DNA of 64,000 bases. It comes from Aureibaculum sp. 2308TA14-22 (GTDB lineage Bacteria > Bacteroidota > Bacteroidia > Flavobacteriales > Flavobacteriaceae). The DNA is taken from NCBI RefSeq assembly GCF_040538665.1, contig NZ_JBEWXT010000001.1, positions 1,328,501 through 1,392,500 on the forward strand, written 5' to 3'. This document shows, one piece after another, positions 54,150 through 62,281 of the stretch. Numbering within the stretch: the stretch's first letter is position 1; every line of letters starts with the position of its first letter. A program made the position numbers and the translations under genes. The notes beneath the pieces were generated by a model. That model saw only the letters and a program-made list of their open reading frames with translations, made no database searches and was not told the origin of the DNA.

Positions 54150-55399
54150 AATTTTAATGCCTGCTTTATGTCTTTAATTAGGTCTTCTGAATTTTCTACA
54201 CCAATAGAAAGTCGAATCAATTTGTCCGTAATTCCCATTCTTTCTCTGTGTTCTGGGTCAACGCCAGCATGAGTCATTGTTATTGGGTGTTCCGCTAGAC
54301 TTTCTGTGCCGCCTAAACTAACGGCAAGCTTTATGAGTTTTAAGTTATTTAAAAACTGAAAAGCTTCTTTTTCTCCCCCTTTTATATCAAAAGAAATCAT
54401 AGCTCCAGGAGCTTCACATTGTTTGGCATAAGTTACATAAGCTTCAGAACCTTTTTCTAATAATCCTAAATAGTTTACATTCTCTATGCTCGGGTGTTGA
54501 TTTAAATAGTCAGCTATTCGTTGAGCATTTTTAGTTTGTTGATCCATTCTTACTTTTAAGGTCTCTAAACTTCGTAGTAATAACCAAGCCGTATTGGGGC
54601 TTAGCATATTTCCTAAAAAGGTACGTAGCGTTTTTACACGGATCATTAATTCAGTACTGCCCAAAACGGCACCTGCAATTAAATCACTATGTCCGCCAAT
54701 ATATTTTGTGGCAGAATATATCACCAAATCTGCACCAAATTTTAAAGGATGCTGCCATAATGGCCCCATATAGGTATTGTCTACAGCTAAAAGTACTTCT
54801 TTATCACTCGTACTAAAATGTTTGGCAATACCGCTATAAGTTTCAATATCCACTATTTCATTCGTAGGATTGGCAGGAGTTTCTAAATAGATTAATGCCA
54901 ATTTATCTGCTTTTCCCGAAGCATTTATTAATTCAATAATATCCTGTTTAGATTCATCAGGATGAACTCCTAAAGTGTGAACACCTATCTTTGGTAAAAA
55001 GGTCTCAATAAAATGATCGGTACCTCCATATAAGGGATTGCTATGCACAAGCAAATCCCCCGGTTTTAAAAACTCTAATAACACAGTACTTATGGCGGAC
55101 ATACCACTTTCAAACACAGCACAATCGTCGGCTTTGTCCCATAAACACAATCTGTTTTCTAAAATTTCTAAATTTGGATTGTTAATACGGCTATAGATTA
55201 GCCCCAATTCTTCTTTAGGTGATTTATCTCGTAAACCATAGGCAACTTCAAAATAGGCTTTTCCCTCTTCAGCTGTTTTAAAAACAAAAGTTGAAGTTTG
55301 GAATATTGGGCATTTAACGGCTCCTTCTGATAGTTCTGGTTTATAACCATAACTCATCATTAAACTTTCGGGGTGCATATTTGATGTATCCATAATCAT
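54134..55399 (-). CDS. Trans-sulfuration PLP enzyme (cystathionine gamma-synthase / methionine gamma-lyase family)
   Basis: A 421-residue Cys/Met-metabolism PLP enzyme. GMSAISTVLLEFL is the cofactor loop, LVHSNPLYGGT precedes the substrate pocket, and the PLP lysine is Lys232 in YSATKYIGGHSDL. Where methionine gamma-lyase carries the PLYGCT cysteine, this protein has Gly, so methionine gamma-lyase proper is less likely than a gamma-synthase or a broad lyase. The second ATG (55393) is a possible start. Divergent from an Lrp/AsnC regulator, with an Lrp-type operator between the two. Confidence 0.9.
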   Translation of the reverse strand: MIMDTSNMHPESLMMSYGYKPELSEGAVKCPIFQTSTFVFKTAEEGKAYFEVAYGLRDKSPKEELGLIYSRINNPNLEILENRLCLWDKADDCAVFESGMSAISTVLLEFLKPGDLLVHSNPLYGGTDHFIETFLPKIGVHTLGVHPDESKQDIIELINASGKADKLALIYLETPANPTNEIVDIETYSGIAKHFSTSDKEVLLAVDNTYMGPLWQHPLKFGADLVIYSATKYIGGHSDLIAGAVLGSTELMIRVKTLRTFLGNMLSPNTAWLLLRSLETLKVRMDQQTKNAQRIADYLNQHPSIENVNYLGLLEKGSEAYVTYAKQCEAPGAMISFDIKGGEKEAFQFLNNLKLIKLAVSLGGTESLAEHPITMTHAGVDPEHRERMGITDKLIRLSIGVENSEDLIKDIKQALKFQLPL

Positions 55400-55412
55400 T
55401 GAATATATACCT

Positions 55413-55420
55413 CAAAGTTA
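55413..55420 (-). promoter_or_regulatory. -7 box (TAACTTTG) for the trans-sulfuration gene
   Basis: CAAAGTTA reads TAACTTTG on the minus strand, exact TAnnTTTG, 13 bp before the start at 55399. The operator-like palindrome at 55459-55473 lies about 40 bp further upstream. Confidence 0.5.
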
Positions 55421-55458
55421 ACTCAATAAGATATAATATCTAATAGAAATATAAATAA

Positions 55459-55473
55459 TAGAAAAATATTCTA
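55459..55473. promoter_or_regulatory. Lrp-type operator
   Basis: Read on the minus strand the 15 bp are TAGAATATTTTTCTA, which agree with all 15 positions of the E. coli Lrp consensus YAGHAWATTWTDCTR; the plus strand agrees at 14. It is nearly palindromic (ATAGAA-N5-TTCTAT over 55458-55474) and sits in the 151-bp divergent gap beside an Lrp/AsnC gene, consistent with autoregulation and control of the PLP enzyme. Confidence 0.7.
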
Positions 55474-55498
55474 TACATTTGAATTTTAACATTAATTA

Positions 55499-55536
55499 AT
55501 TCTAAACTACAGTGATTTAAGTTAATAATTTAGAAT
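55499..55536. promoter_or_regulatory. Inverted repeat before the Lrp/AsnC gene
   Basis: ATTCTAAA (55499-55506) and TTTAGAAT (55529-55536), an 8-bp inverted repeat with a 22-bp spacer, centre to centre about three helical turns, ending 14 bp before the Lrp/AsnC start. The TAGAA half-sites match those of the Lrp-type operator at 55459-55473, so it may be a pair of half-sites. Confidence 0.45.
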
Positions 55537-55550
55537 AAAACACTACAAAA

Positions 55551-56009
55551 ATGCTGGACAAAATTGATAAATCGATACTAAAATTATTACAAAACAACGC
55601 CAAATTTACCATTAAGGAAATAGGGCAGCGGTTAAATTTAAGTGCTACACCAATTTTTGAACGTATTAAACGATTGGAAAAAACAAATTATATACACTCA
55701 TATAGAGCTACAATCAATCGAAAAAAGATAGGATTATCATTGATGGTATTCTGCGATATTTCTTTAAATCAGCACGAAGCGTCCTATATTTCTAAATTTG
55801 AAGAAGACATAAAACAATTTACTGAAGTTATAGAATGCTATCATATTGGTGGTAATTTTGATTATTTAATAAAGGTAGTAGCTAAGGATATGGACGATTA
55901 TCAATACTTTATAGCTAATAAATTAGCTTCGCTTGATAATATTAGAAAAGTACAAAGTTCATTTGTTATGAATGAAATTAAATCTACCGCCAGTTTACCA
56001 ATAACTTAA
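55551..56009 (+). CDS. Lrp/AsnC family transcriptional regulator
   Basis: A 152-residue regulator with an N-terminal winged helix-turn-helix (KIDKSILKLLQNNAKFTIKE and LNLSATPIFERIKRLEK) and a C-terminal RAM (ligand-binding) domain with EVIECYHIGGNFDYLIKV. It is a global-type or local feast/famine regulator responding to amino acids. The divergent PLP enzyme and operator suggest that its ligand is a sulfur or branched-chain amino acid. Its last codons overlap the convergent acetyltransferase by 4 bp. Confidence 0.95.
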   Translation: MLDKIDKSILKLLQNNAKFTIKEIGQRLNLSATPIFERIKRLEKTNYIHSYRATINRKKIGLSLMVFCDISLNQHEASYISKFEEDIKQFTEVIECYHIGGNFDYLIKVVAKDMDDYQYFIANKLASLDNIRKVQSSFVMNEIKSTASLPIT

Positions 56010-56566
56010 TTGTCAATTTCTTTAATAATTTTAGCAGGGTTACCACCCACTACAACATTATCAGGTACATCTTTGGTAACCACGGCTCCGGCAGCAATTA
56101 CCGCACCATTGCCTATATTTACCCCAGGACAAATAATAGCCCCACCACCAATCCAAACATCATTGCCAATAGTTATGGGTTTGGCAAATTCCAGCCAGGT
56201 TGCCCTGGTTTTGGCGTCTAGTGGATGGTTTACCGTATAGAGCTGTACATTAGGACCGAACATAACGCGGTCACCAATAGTTACTTCAGCGGCATCTAAA
56301 ATACAACAGTTGTAATTCATAAAAACCTGATTGCCCAATTTTATATTATAGCCGTAATCACAATAAAATGGAGGCTCTATAAATAAACCTTTACCTGTTT
56401 GTCCAAAAAGATCTCGAAATAAATTGTTTATTAACTTAGTATCGTTATTTGAAATTTGATTGATTTTCCGAAATACTAAACGTGTGTGGTGTCTCTCTTT
56501 GATAAGCTCTTTGTCGTTGGGATTGTAGAGTTCTCCCGATAACATTTTTTCTTTTTGAGTTTTCAA
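56006..56566 (-). CDS. Maltose/galactoside O-acetyltransferase family (left-handed beta helix), TTG start
   Basis: A 186-residue LbetaH acetyltransferase. The family start is normally KEKMxxGELY a few residues in, as in the E. coli homologue; here it is MKTQKEKMLSGELY from a TTG at 56566 (an ATG start at 56545 is the alternative). The frame continues upstream to 56632, but those codons form the hairpin terminator of the next gene, so I reject that start. Hexapeptide repeats run from NIKLGNQVFMNYNCCILDA through NGAVIAAGAVVTKDVP, with catalytic His in LYTVNHPLD. It acetylates a sugar with acetyl-CoA. Confidence 0.88.
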   Translation of the reverse strand: MKTQKEKMLSGELYNPNDKELIKERHHTRLVFRKINQISNNDTKLINNLFRDLFGQTGKGLFIEPPFYCDYGYNIKLGNQVFMNYNCCILDAAEVTIGDRVMFGPNVQLYTVNHPLDAKTRATWLEFAKPITIGNDVWIGGGAIICPGVNIGNGAVIAAGAVVTKDVPDNVVVGGNPAKIIKEIDN

Positions 56567-56598
56567 TTGTAAGTATTTTCTAAAAATTATTTCGATAT

Positions 56599-56629
56599 AA
56601 AAATAGCCATATTGTTGAAACAATATGGC
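56599..56629 (-). terminator. Hairpin terminator between the lipoprotein and acetyltransferase genes
   Basis: A perfect 10-bp stem, GCCATATTGT (56606-56615) with ACAATATGGC (56620-56629), closed by a 4-base loop. On the minus strand it is followed by TATTTTTAT. It is 32 bp after the stop of the lipoprotein gene at 56662. Confidence 0.75.
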
Positions 56630-56661
56630 CATTTATTAAATCTACGGGGTATACTACTTAT

Positions 56662-57504
56662 TTAATTGCAATCTTCGTCTTCTCCTTCACTATTCCAGCA
56701 GTGCCAATCGTTATCACCAAAATGATAAGATGCCATTACGCGACCATTATTATTAGTTCGGTTCCATTCAATATCAACATCTACAAAAGTATCTTCGTCA
56801 TCATTATATACATGAACATCATAAAAAGTATCAAAATCTCCAGTTTGTAAACCGTAAATAATATAGCTACCATTAAATTCGTCATCTTTACGTTCATCAT
56901 TCAAGTCTCTTATGTAAGTATATTTAATATTCCCTATTTCATCGTTTTCTACTTTCCAATCTATACGCAACATGTTTTCTGGAAAAGCCGCACTGTTGTT
57001 TAATAACCAATAACCGCTTTTACCATCTGTATTAGAGACTCCAGAGAACCACATAAATTCATCAAAAGCACCTATACCACTTTTGGCAACATACATTTCC
57101 CAATGGACTTCGTTACCAGTTAATTCTCCAGTTAAACGAGCTGTATATTGACTTGTAAATCCATCAACCGTATATGTCCATTGCCATTTTGAATTACCTA
57201 GGTAAACCGCCTTATGATTAAAAGCTGTTTTGAATGAAGCTACTGGAACCGCTAATGTTGTAAATAGAGCAGTATTCCAGACTCCTACAACAGCAGCAGA
57301 ATAAAACCAATTTCCAATATCTGCTTGTTTGGCATTATAGTCTGCAAGAGATTTTGTTTTAGTATTATTAAAATCTTCAAAATCCATTACCATTGAACCT
57401 TCAGGGGGCAAATTTGGTGCATCTGTATTTTCACTAGTATCATCGCATGATGTATAAACGAGAAGTGTTGCGAAAAAAATTAAAACTGAGAACCTTACTT
57501 TCAT
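56662..57504 (-). CDS. Uncharacterised exported lipoprotein
   Basis: A 280-residue protein with a lipoprotein signal (ATLLVYTSC). The mature part is beta-rich and aromatic (WQWTYTVDGFTSQYTARLTG, EMYVAKSGIGAFDEFMWFSG) and ends WHCWNSEGEDEDCN. The strand order suggests a lipocalin-like or jelly-roll fold, but I recognise no family. It is followed by a hairpin terminator, 72 bp after the oxidoreductase gene in the same orientation. Confidence 0.7.
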   Translation of the reverse strand: MKVRFSVLIFFATLLVYTSCDDTSENTDAPNLPPEGSMVMDFEDFNNTKTKSLADYNAKQADIGNWFYSAAVVGVWNTALFTTLAVPVASFKTAFNHKAVYLGNSKWQWTYTVDGFTSQYTARLTGELTGNEVHWEMYVAKSGIGAFDEFMWFSGVSNTDGKSGYWLLNNSAAFPENMLRIDWKVENDEIGNIKYTYIRDLNDERKDDEFNGSYIIYGLQTGDFDTFYDVHVYNDDEDTFVDVDIEWNRTNNNGRVMASYHFGDNDWHCWNSEGEDEDCN

Positions 57505-57575
57505 TATATTATAATTTAGTTATATCTATTGTAATATAATAACGAATGAAGTATAAATATATTTTGAATTATTAT

Positions 57576-58766
57576 TTATAAACCAATCTCAGTGTGCCAA
57601 TCAACAATTTTTTCATTATGCATCGCATCTAACCCCATTTGTACGCAAATAGCTGCTTTTGCACCAGTTTCAATGTTAGAAATAGGTTTTGTATTGTTAA
57701 TAACACTATTTCTAAAATCAATTAATGCCTGTTTGCTCGGATTGGCATGTTCTACTTCTATAGGATAACCTTTGCCTTCAATAAAACTGGCTGTAGCTCC
57801 TGATACTCCATCAACATCGCCCATTTTCTTTTTAATTTTACCTTCTGGATAATACCAAGCGTTCGCAGCACCAAGTATTATAGTTCCTTTATCACCCATC
57901 ACTTTTATTTGATAACCATCTTTAGCATTGCTAGTTAAGCTAGTAAATGATGCTTTTACGCCTTTTGGATAAGTGTAAATTAAATGCACATTATCATAAG
58001 TTTCTCTACCATCCTTCCAATAATCTATACCACCAACACCCATAACTTTATTGGGTGTTGCATCTAATATCCAATTTACAAAATCTATTTGATGAGAGCA
58101 TAATTCGGCGACTAATCCCCCAGAAAATTCCCTATACATTCTCCAGTTAACGGCTTTTTCTAATTCAGGGCTTGGTACAGGTCTTCGCCAATTACCATTT
58201 CTGTTCCATTTACATTCTACGGTGGCAATTTTACCTACTTGTCCATTTTTTATTAAATCTACAACATGGGTATATAACTTAGAGCTATGGTATTGATGTC
58301 CAGTCTGAAATATATTTTTTGAGTTTTTGACCTTTTGCACTAAATCATTAATACTGTCAAAACCTTTAGCTAATGTTTTCTCGCAATAGACATGTTTACC
58401 CGCATCTATAGCGTCAATTGCAATTTTTGAGTGCGTACTAAAAGTAGTGGCAATTACTACGGCATCAATAGTCTTATCATCTAGTAAAGCCCTATAATCT
58501 TTATATCCCTTGGCTTTTCCTTCGGTCTTTTTCAACCCATTTTCTAGTCTAAAAGATAAAACATCGCAACAAGCCGATACATTTAGATTTTCTATTTGAT
58601 TGATAAGCGGCGTAAGCCCCAGACCTCTATCGCCTGTACCAATAACACCAATATTTATGGTGCTATTGACATTTTTATTATGCAATATGTTCGCAGCAAT
58701 AGATGTTGAAGAAGCAATTGCGACCGTAGCCAAGCCACTTTTAATTACAAACTCTCTTCTTTTCAT
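57576..58766 (-). CDS. Gfo/Idh/MocA family oxidoreductase, Tat-exported (1)
   Basis: A 396-residue oxidoreductase with a Tat-type start (MKRREFVIKSGLATV). The Rossmann motif IGVIGTGDRG is followed by VVIATTFSTHSKIA, the EKTLAK catalytic Lys segment and the C-terminal sheet domain (NWRMYREFSGGLVAEL). Tat export of an NAD-binding protein implies that its cofactor is loaded in the cytoplasm and retained. It starts 3 bp after its neighbour (58770-60098) and may form a pair with it. Likely oxidises a sugar at C3. Confidence 0.9.
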   Translation of the reverse strand: MKRREFVIKSGLATVAIASSTSIAANILHNKNVNSTINIGVIGTGDRGLGLTPLINQIENLNVSACCDVLSFRLENGLKKTEGKAKGYKDYRALLDDKTIDAVVIATTFSTHSKIAIDAIDAGKHVYCEKTLAKGFDSINDLVQKVKNSKNIFQTGHQYHSSKLYTHVVDLIKNGQVGKIATVECKWNRNGNWRRPVPSPELEKAVNWRMYREFSGGLVAELCSHQIDFVNWILDATPNKVMGVGGIDYWKDGRETYDNVHLIYTYPKGVKASFTSLTSNAKDGYQIKVMGDKGTIILGAANAWYYPEGKIKKKMGDVDGVSGATASFIEGKGYPIEVEHANPSKQALIDFRNSVINNTKPISNIETGAKAAICVQMGLDAMHNEKIVDWHTEIGL

Positions 58767-58769
58767 TAA

Positions 58770-60098
58770 TCATAATTTTGGTTCCCAACCCTTTTGGTAA
58801 TTACGTTTCCAGCTTTTCATAGCCTCAGCATCATTTTTGATTTTGCCTGTTACTGTATCAACATTTATGGTGCGTTTTACATCTTGAGCAATGTTGCCAT
58901 AGTGGCAAAGCATTGTTGAAATTGCGGCATCGGAAATCGGAGCATTTTGTTTTTCATTTTTTCTAATCGCATCAAAAAAGTTGGCTATGTGGGTTTTGTC
59001 TAAGTCGCCTTCACCCATAGTATTGGTTGTAGCACTTGTGCTTCTCTCATTGTGCAACTTGATTAGTTTACCGTCCAATCCGTATAATTCATAAGAGTTT
59101 CTGCTTAACGTAATAACGCCTTTACTACCATAAATTGTAGCTCCTCTACCTGGTTGTTTAGGCTGAATTAATCCACGACTATGTCCAGTCCATGTAATAA
59201 ATTTATCATTTTTAAACTTGTAAGTAACTTGTTGATTGTCAGGAAATTCAAAATCATCATCGTAAGTAAATTTTCCACCAAATGAAGTTACACTTTCTGG
59301 CAAGTCAACACCTAATGCCCAACGGCAAATATCAATTTCATGGGTACCATTATTGTGTACTTCTCCAGTTCCCCAATTCTTGAACCAATGCCAGTTGTAG
59401 GGATGGATATTATCCCTGTAATTTTCTCTTGGTGCGGGTCCTTGCCAAAGTTCCCAATCCAATGTTTTTGGTACGGGAACTTCTTTACCAACACCAATTG
59501 ACCCTCTATTATTTGAGTAATAGGCTTCACCTTTAAATACATTACCAATTATACCTTCATTAATTTCTTTGACCGCCAACATAGAAGTTTGAGCTGACCG
59601 TTGTTGGTTACCCATTTGCACTACTTTATTGTATTTTTTTTGAGCGACAACTAACAATTCATTTTCATGTGGATTATGACTACATGGCTTTTCAACATAT
59701 ACGTGTTTGCCAGCTTGCATAGCCATAATAGACATTGGGGCATGCCAATGTTCAGGAGTGGCAATAAAAACGGCATCAACATCCTTGTCTTCTAAAATTT
59801 TTCTAAAATCCTTTTCAACTTTCGGGATGTACCCTATATTCTCTTGACACCATTTATTGTGTTCTTCAATAATAATATCATCAACATCACAATTGTATAA
59901 AATCTTAGCATTTTCGTATTTGTGTATTGCTTTGCAATGTGCTTTTGCCCTACTTCTTACACCAATTACAGCGACATTGATACGTTCGTTAGAACCTATA
60001 ATATCTGCATAGCTCATTTTTGGAAGTAACATACCACCCATAGCAAGTGCTGCACCACCAGTCGCAGTTTTTTTAATAAAATTTCTTCTTGATGTCAT
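58770..60098 (-). CDS. Gfo/Idh/MocA family oxidoreductase, Tat-exported (2)
   Basis: A 442-residue member of the same superfamily with a strong Tat motif (TSRRNFIKKTATGG) and cleavage after SYA. Its features are NVAVIGVRSRAKAH (an altered Rossmann loop, with GVRSRA where most have GxGxxG), VFIATPEHWHAPMSIMA, VYVEKPCSHN with the catalytic Lys, and a GTHEIDICRWALGV segment. It is about 46 residues longer than its partner. The altered loop may alter cofactor binding. The DUF1080 gene lies 77 bp upstream on the same strand. Confidence 0.9.
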   Translation of the reverse strand: MTSRRNFIKKTATGGAALAMGGMLLPKMSYADIIGSNERINVAVIGVRSRAKAHCKAIHKYENAKILYNCDVDDIIIEEHNKWCQENIGYIPKVEKDFRKILEDKDVDAVFIATPEHWHAPMSIMAMQAGKHVYVEKPCSHNPHENELLVVAQKKYNKVVQMGNQQRSAQTSMLAVKEINEGIIGNVFKGEAYYSNNRGSIGVGKEVPVPKTLDWELWQGPAPRENYRDNIHPYNWHWFKNWGTGEVHNNGTHEIDICRWALGVDLPESVTSFGGKFTYDDDFEFPDNQQVTYKFKNDKFITWTGHSRGLIQPKQPGRGATIYGSKGVITLSRNSYELYGLDGKLIKLHNERSTSATTNTMGEGDLDKTHIANFFDAIRKNEKQNAPISDAAISTMLCHYGNIAQDVKRTINVDTVTGKIKNDAEAMKSWKRNYQKGWEPKL

Positions 60099-60175
60099 TT
60101 GGGTATTTTTATAAGTTATTACTATTATTTATTCTTAGTTCTTACTGCAACTGCCACTACCGACTGAGTACTTCT

Positions 60176-61546
60176 CTACAAGGGTTTAATTTTTATATTT
60201 TTAAAAGAAACGCGGTCACCATGATCTTGTAATAAGATATGTCCAGTTTCGGCTTCACCAAAGTTTTTCCAATCTACATATTTACTTTCAGAAACTAACT
60301 TTCTGTAAGCATCGCTTTTACGTTCATATTCTAACACTTTAGTACCATTGAGCCAATGCTCAACATGATTATTTTTAGAAATAATTCTGGCATTATTCCA
60401 TTCGCCAATGAGGTTTACGTGCTTATTAGGATCGGCTTGTATTAAATCGTATAACGAAGCTACTGTACGGCTACCTTCATGATTTCCTAACTTGGCATCA
60501 GGATGTTTAGCATCGTCTAAAATTTGATATTCTAGTCCAATTGAAGAACCAGCACCTTTATTTAATTCAGTATCTACGTAGTATTTGATTCCACTATTAG
60601 CACCCTCCGTAAGTTTGAAATCGAGCTGCAATTCAAAATCACTATATTTTTCGGTGGTAACTATGTCACCGCCTGCTTCTGATTCTCCACCTCCAGAGGC
60701 CAAAACAGTAAGTTCTCCATTTTCTATAACCCATCCTTTTTCAGGAAAAGTTTTGAGCTTGGCACCACGCCAGCCGTTGGTAGTTTTACCATCCCATAAA
60801 AGTTTCCATCCATCTTTTGCTTGGTTTCCAATTAAGTTATTTTCAGTAATGATAGGCTTTAAAGGTGATTTTTTACTGTATTTTGCAAGACTATCTGTTA
60901 AGATTTTTATATTTTTCCACTGTATTTCTGTTCCTTCTTTATGGTCTTTTCCAATACTATGAACTTGAAGCCCTATAAATCCGCTATCGGTTGCGTCATC
61001 AATTAAATAGGCAGCTGGAACATTGTTTATCCATGTTTTTAACGTGTCTCCAATAGCTTCAATACGATAATGATTCCACTCATTTTGCTTAAAGGCTTGT
61101 TGTGCTTTAGGATTATCGGATAAAGGATTTAACCATCCGCGACGACCTTCATCATAAATACCAGCACTCCAGGCTCTTTTCGAAGGATCAATTTCAATTT
61201 GATAACCGTGTACCCGACCATTTTTATAATATGGAAAACTATTGCTGCGAATCTGAATACCAGAATTCATTGTAGAATCAACTTTATATTCCAATTCCAA
61301 AATAAAATCACCATACATTTTATTAGTAGTCATAAAAGAGTTAGGTGTATTGTGTACTGTAGTACCAACAATAATCCGATCTCTGATAGAATATTTTGCT
61401 TCTCCGCCTTTTTGAGTCCAACCCTCAAAAGTCTTACCGTCAAATAACGAAACCCATGGCGTATTATCCTTTTCGTTTTTGGTACAGTTGGTTTGAAATA
61501 GTCCGATTACAATGACAAATAGTAGGTGGTAAGGCTTTAGCTTCAT
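60176..61546 (-). CDS. Double DUF1080 (3-keto-disaccharide hydrolase-like) lipoprotein
   Basis: A 456-residue lipoprotein (signal GLFQTNC) with two DUF1080 domains in tandem. The first starts at WVSLFDGKTFEGWTQKG with FILELEYKVDSTMNSGIQIR; the second starts at WKLLWDGKTTNGWRGAK with FELQLDFKLTEGANSGIKYY. Each is a concanavalin-like sandwich. DUF1080 proteins act on 3-keto-glycosides made by Gfo/Idh/MocA dehydrogenases, which sit just downstream. Most are single-domain, so the fusion is notable. Substrate unknown. Confidence 0.88.
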   Translation of the reverse strand: MKLKPYHLLFVIVIGLFQTNCTKNEKDNTPWVSLFDGKTFEGWTQKGGEAKYSIRDRIIVGTTVHNTPNSFMTTNKMYGDFILELEYKVDSTMNSGIQIRSNSFPYYKNGRVHGYQIEIDPSKRAWSAGIYDEGRRGWLNPLSDNPKAQQAFKQNEWNHYRIEAIGDTLKTWINNVPAAYLIDDATDSGFIGLQVHSIGKDHKEGTEIQWKNIKILTDSLAKYSKKSPLKPIITENNLIGNQAKDGWKLLWDGKTTNGWRGAKLKTFPEKGWVIENGELTVLASGGGESEAGGDIVTTEKYSDFELQLDFKLTEGANSGIKYYVDTELNKGAGSSIGLEYQILDDAKHPDAKLGNHEGSRTVASLYDLIQADPNKHVNLIGEWNNARIISKNNHVEHWLNGTKVLEYERKSDAYRKLVSESKYVDWKNFGEAETGHILLQDHGDRVSFKNIKIKPL

Positions 61547-61586
61547 AAATAGTAAGTTTTTGTAAAGCCCTAAAGTTAGGGAATAA

Positions 61587-61617
61587 AAAAAAGCCTATCA
61601 AATTTTGATAGGCTTTT
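61587..61617 (-). terminator. Intrinsic terminator of the cold-shock gene
   Basis: GCCTATCA (61593-61600) pairs with TGATAGGC (61606-61613), extended by A/T pairs; on the minus strand it is followed by eight T residues. The plus strand also ends in TTTT. It is 28 bp after the cold-shock stop and before the DUF1080 gene. Confidence 0.88.
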
Positions 61618-61644
61618 GTAAGTAAAAAAATTAAAAGGTATATA

Positions 61645-61836
61645 TTAAATCACTTTTACATTTACTGCGTTTAGTCCTTTTCTACCTTCTGTTAATTCGA
61701 ATTCAACTTCATCACCTTCACGTATTTCGTCGATTAATCCAGAAATGTGTACAAAATGTTCTTTGTTAGAGCCTTCTTCAGTTATAAAACCGAATCCTTT
61801 AGATTCATTGAAGAATTTTACTGTTCCTTTACTCAT
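61645..61836 (-). CDS. Cold-shock protein (CspA family)
   Basis: A 63-residue OB-fold nucleic-acid chaperone: [18 protein letters not shown] holds RNP1 (KGFGFI), EHFVHISGL holds RNP2, and [21 protein letters not shown] ends the barrel. Such proteins melt RNA structure at low temperature or in stationary phase. It has its own promoter, a short untranslated leader and its own terminator, so is a monocistronic unit. Confidence 0.97.
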   Translation of the reverse strand: MSKGTVKFFNESKGFGFITEEGSNKEHFVHISGLIDEIREGDEVEFELTEGRKGLNAVNVKVI

Positions 61837-61865
61837 GTTTAAAAATTATAAATTAATATTAACTG

Positions 61866-61873
61866 CAAATATA
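61866..61873 (-). promoter_or_regulatory. -7 box (TATATTTG) of the cold-shock gene
   Basis: CAAATATA reads TATATTTG on the minus strand, exact TAnnTTTG, 29 bp before the start at 61836. No -33 TTG at normal spacing. Confidence 0.6.
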
Positions 61874-61945
61874 CTGTTTTTTATTGAATTATAAGGTTTT
61901 AACTTTTTATTTTACTTTTGGCAATACTATTCTTTGGACGATTTA

Positions 61946-62278
61946 TTATAAACCCTCTATTTTTTTATTCGCTTCTTTATAAGTGGGGCATTTTTCGGTA
62001 AGTTCTTTGTGCAACATTTCTACCAAATAGCCTTGAGCATCTTGTCTTGTAGCGTTGGGATTTTCCTTTAAATATATTTCAATTTCCTTATTAGCCAACT
62101 TAGTATAATTGACGAAATGATCTTGAAGACAATCGGCAATTTCAGATTTTAATTCGATTTTGTCAGTAGTTTCAATGGCATTGATACATTCACAAGATTG
62201 GCTAAGATATTCTTCTTTAGTTATTGTTTTACAACCGATAAGTATCAATAAAACTACCAGGCAAATATAATTTTTCAC
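61946..62278 (-). CDS. Small lipoprotein of unknown function
   Basis: A 110-residue lipoprotein (VVLLILIGC) with helical, charged content and four further Cys (QSCECIN, ADCLQDH, EKCPTYK). The Cys pattern suggests one or two disulfides in the periplasm. It starts 3 bp after the NlpC/P60 gene stops, so is in its operon. No family recognised. Confidence 0.72.
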   Translation of the reverse strand: MKNYICLVVLLILIGCKTITKEEYLSQSCECINAIETTDKIELKSEIADCLQDHFVNYTKLANKEIEIYLKENPNATRQDAQGYLVEMLHKELTEKCPTYKEANKKIEGL

Positions 62279-62281
62279 TAT

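Noticed and set aside
56567-56632. Acetyltransferase N-terminal extension as a membrane anchor
   Set aside because: The codons coincide with a perfect hairpin terminator and are not part of the family's normal start.
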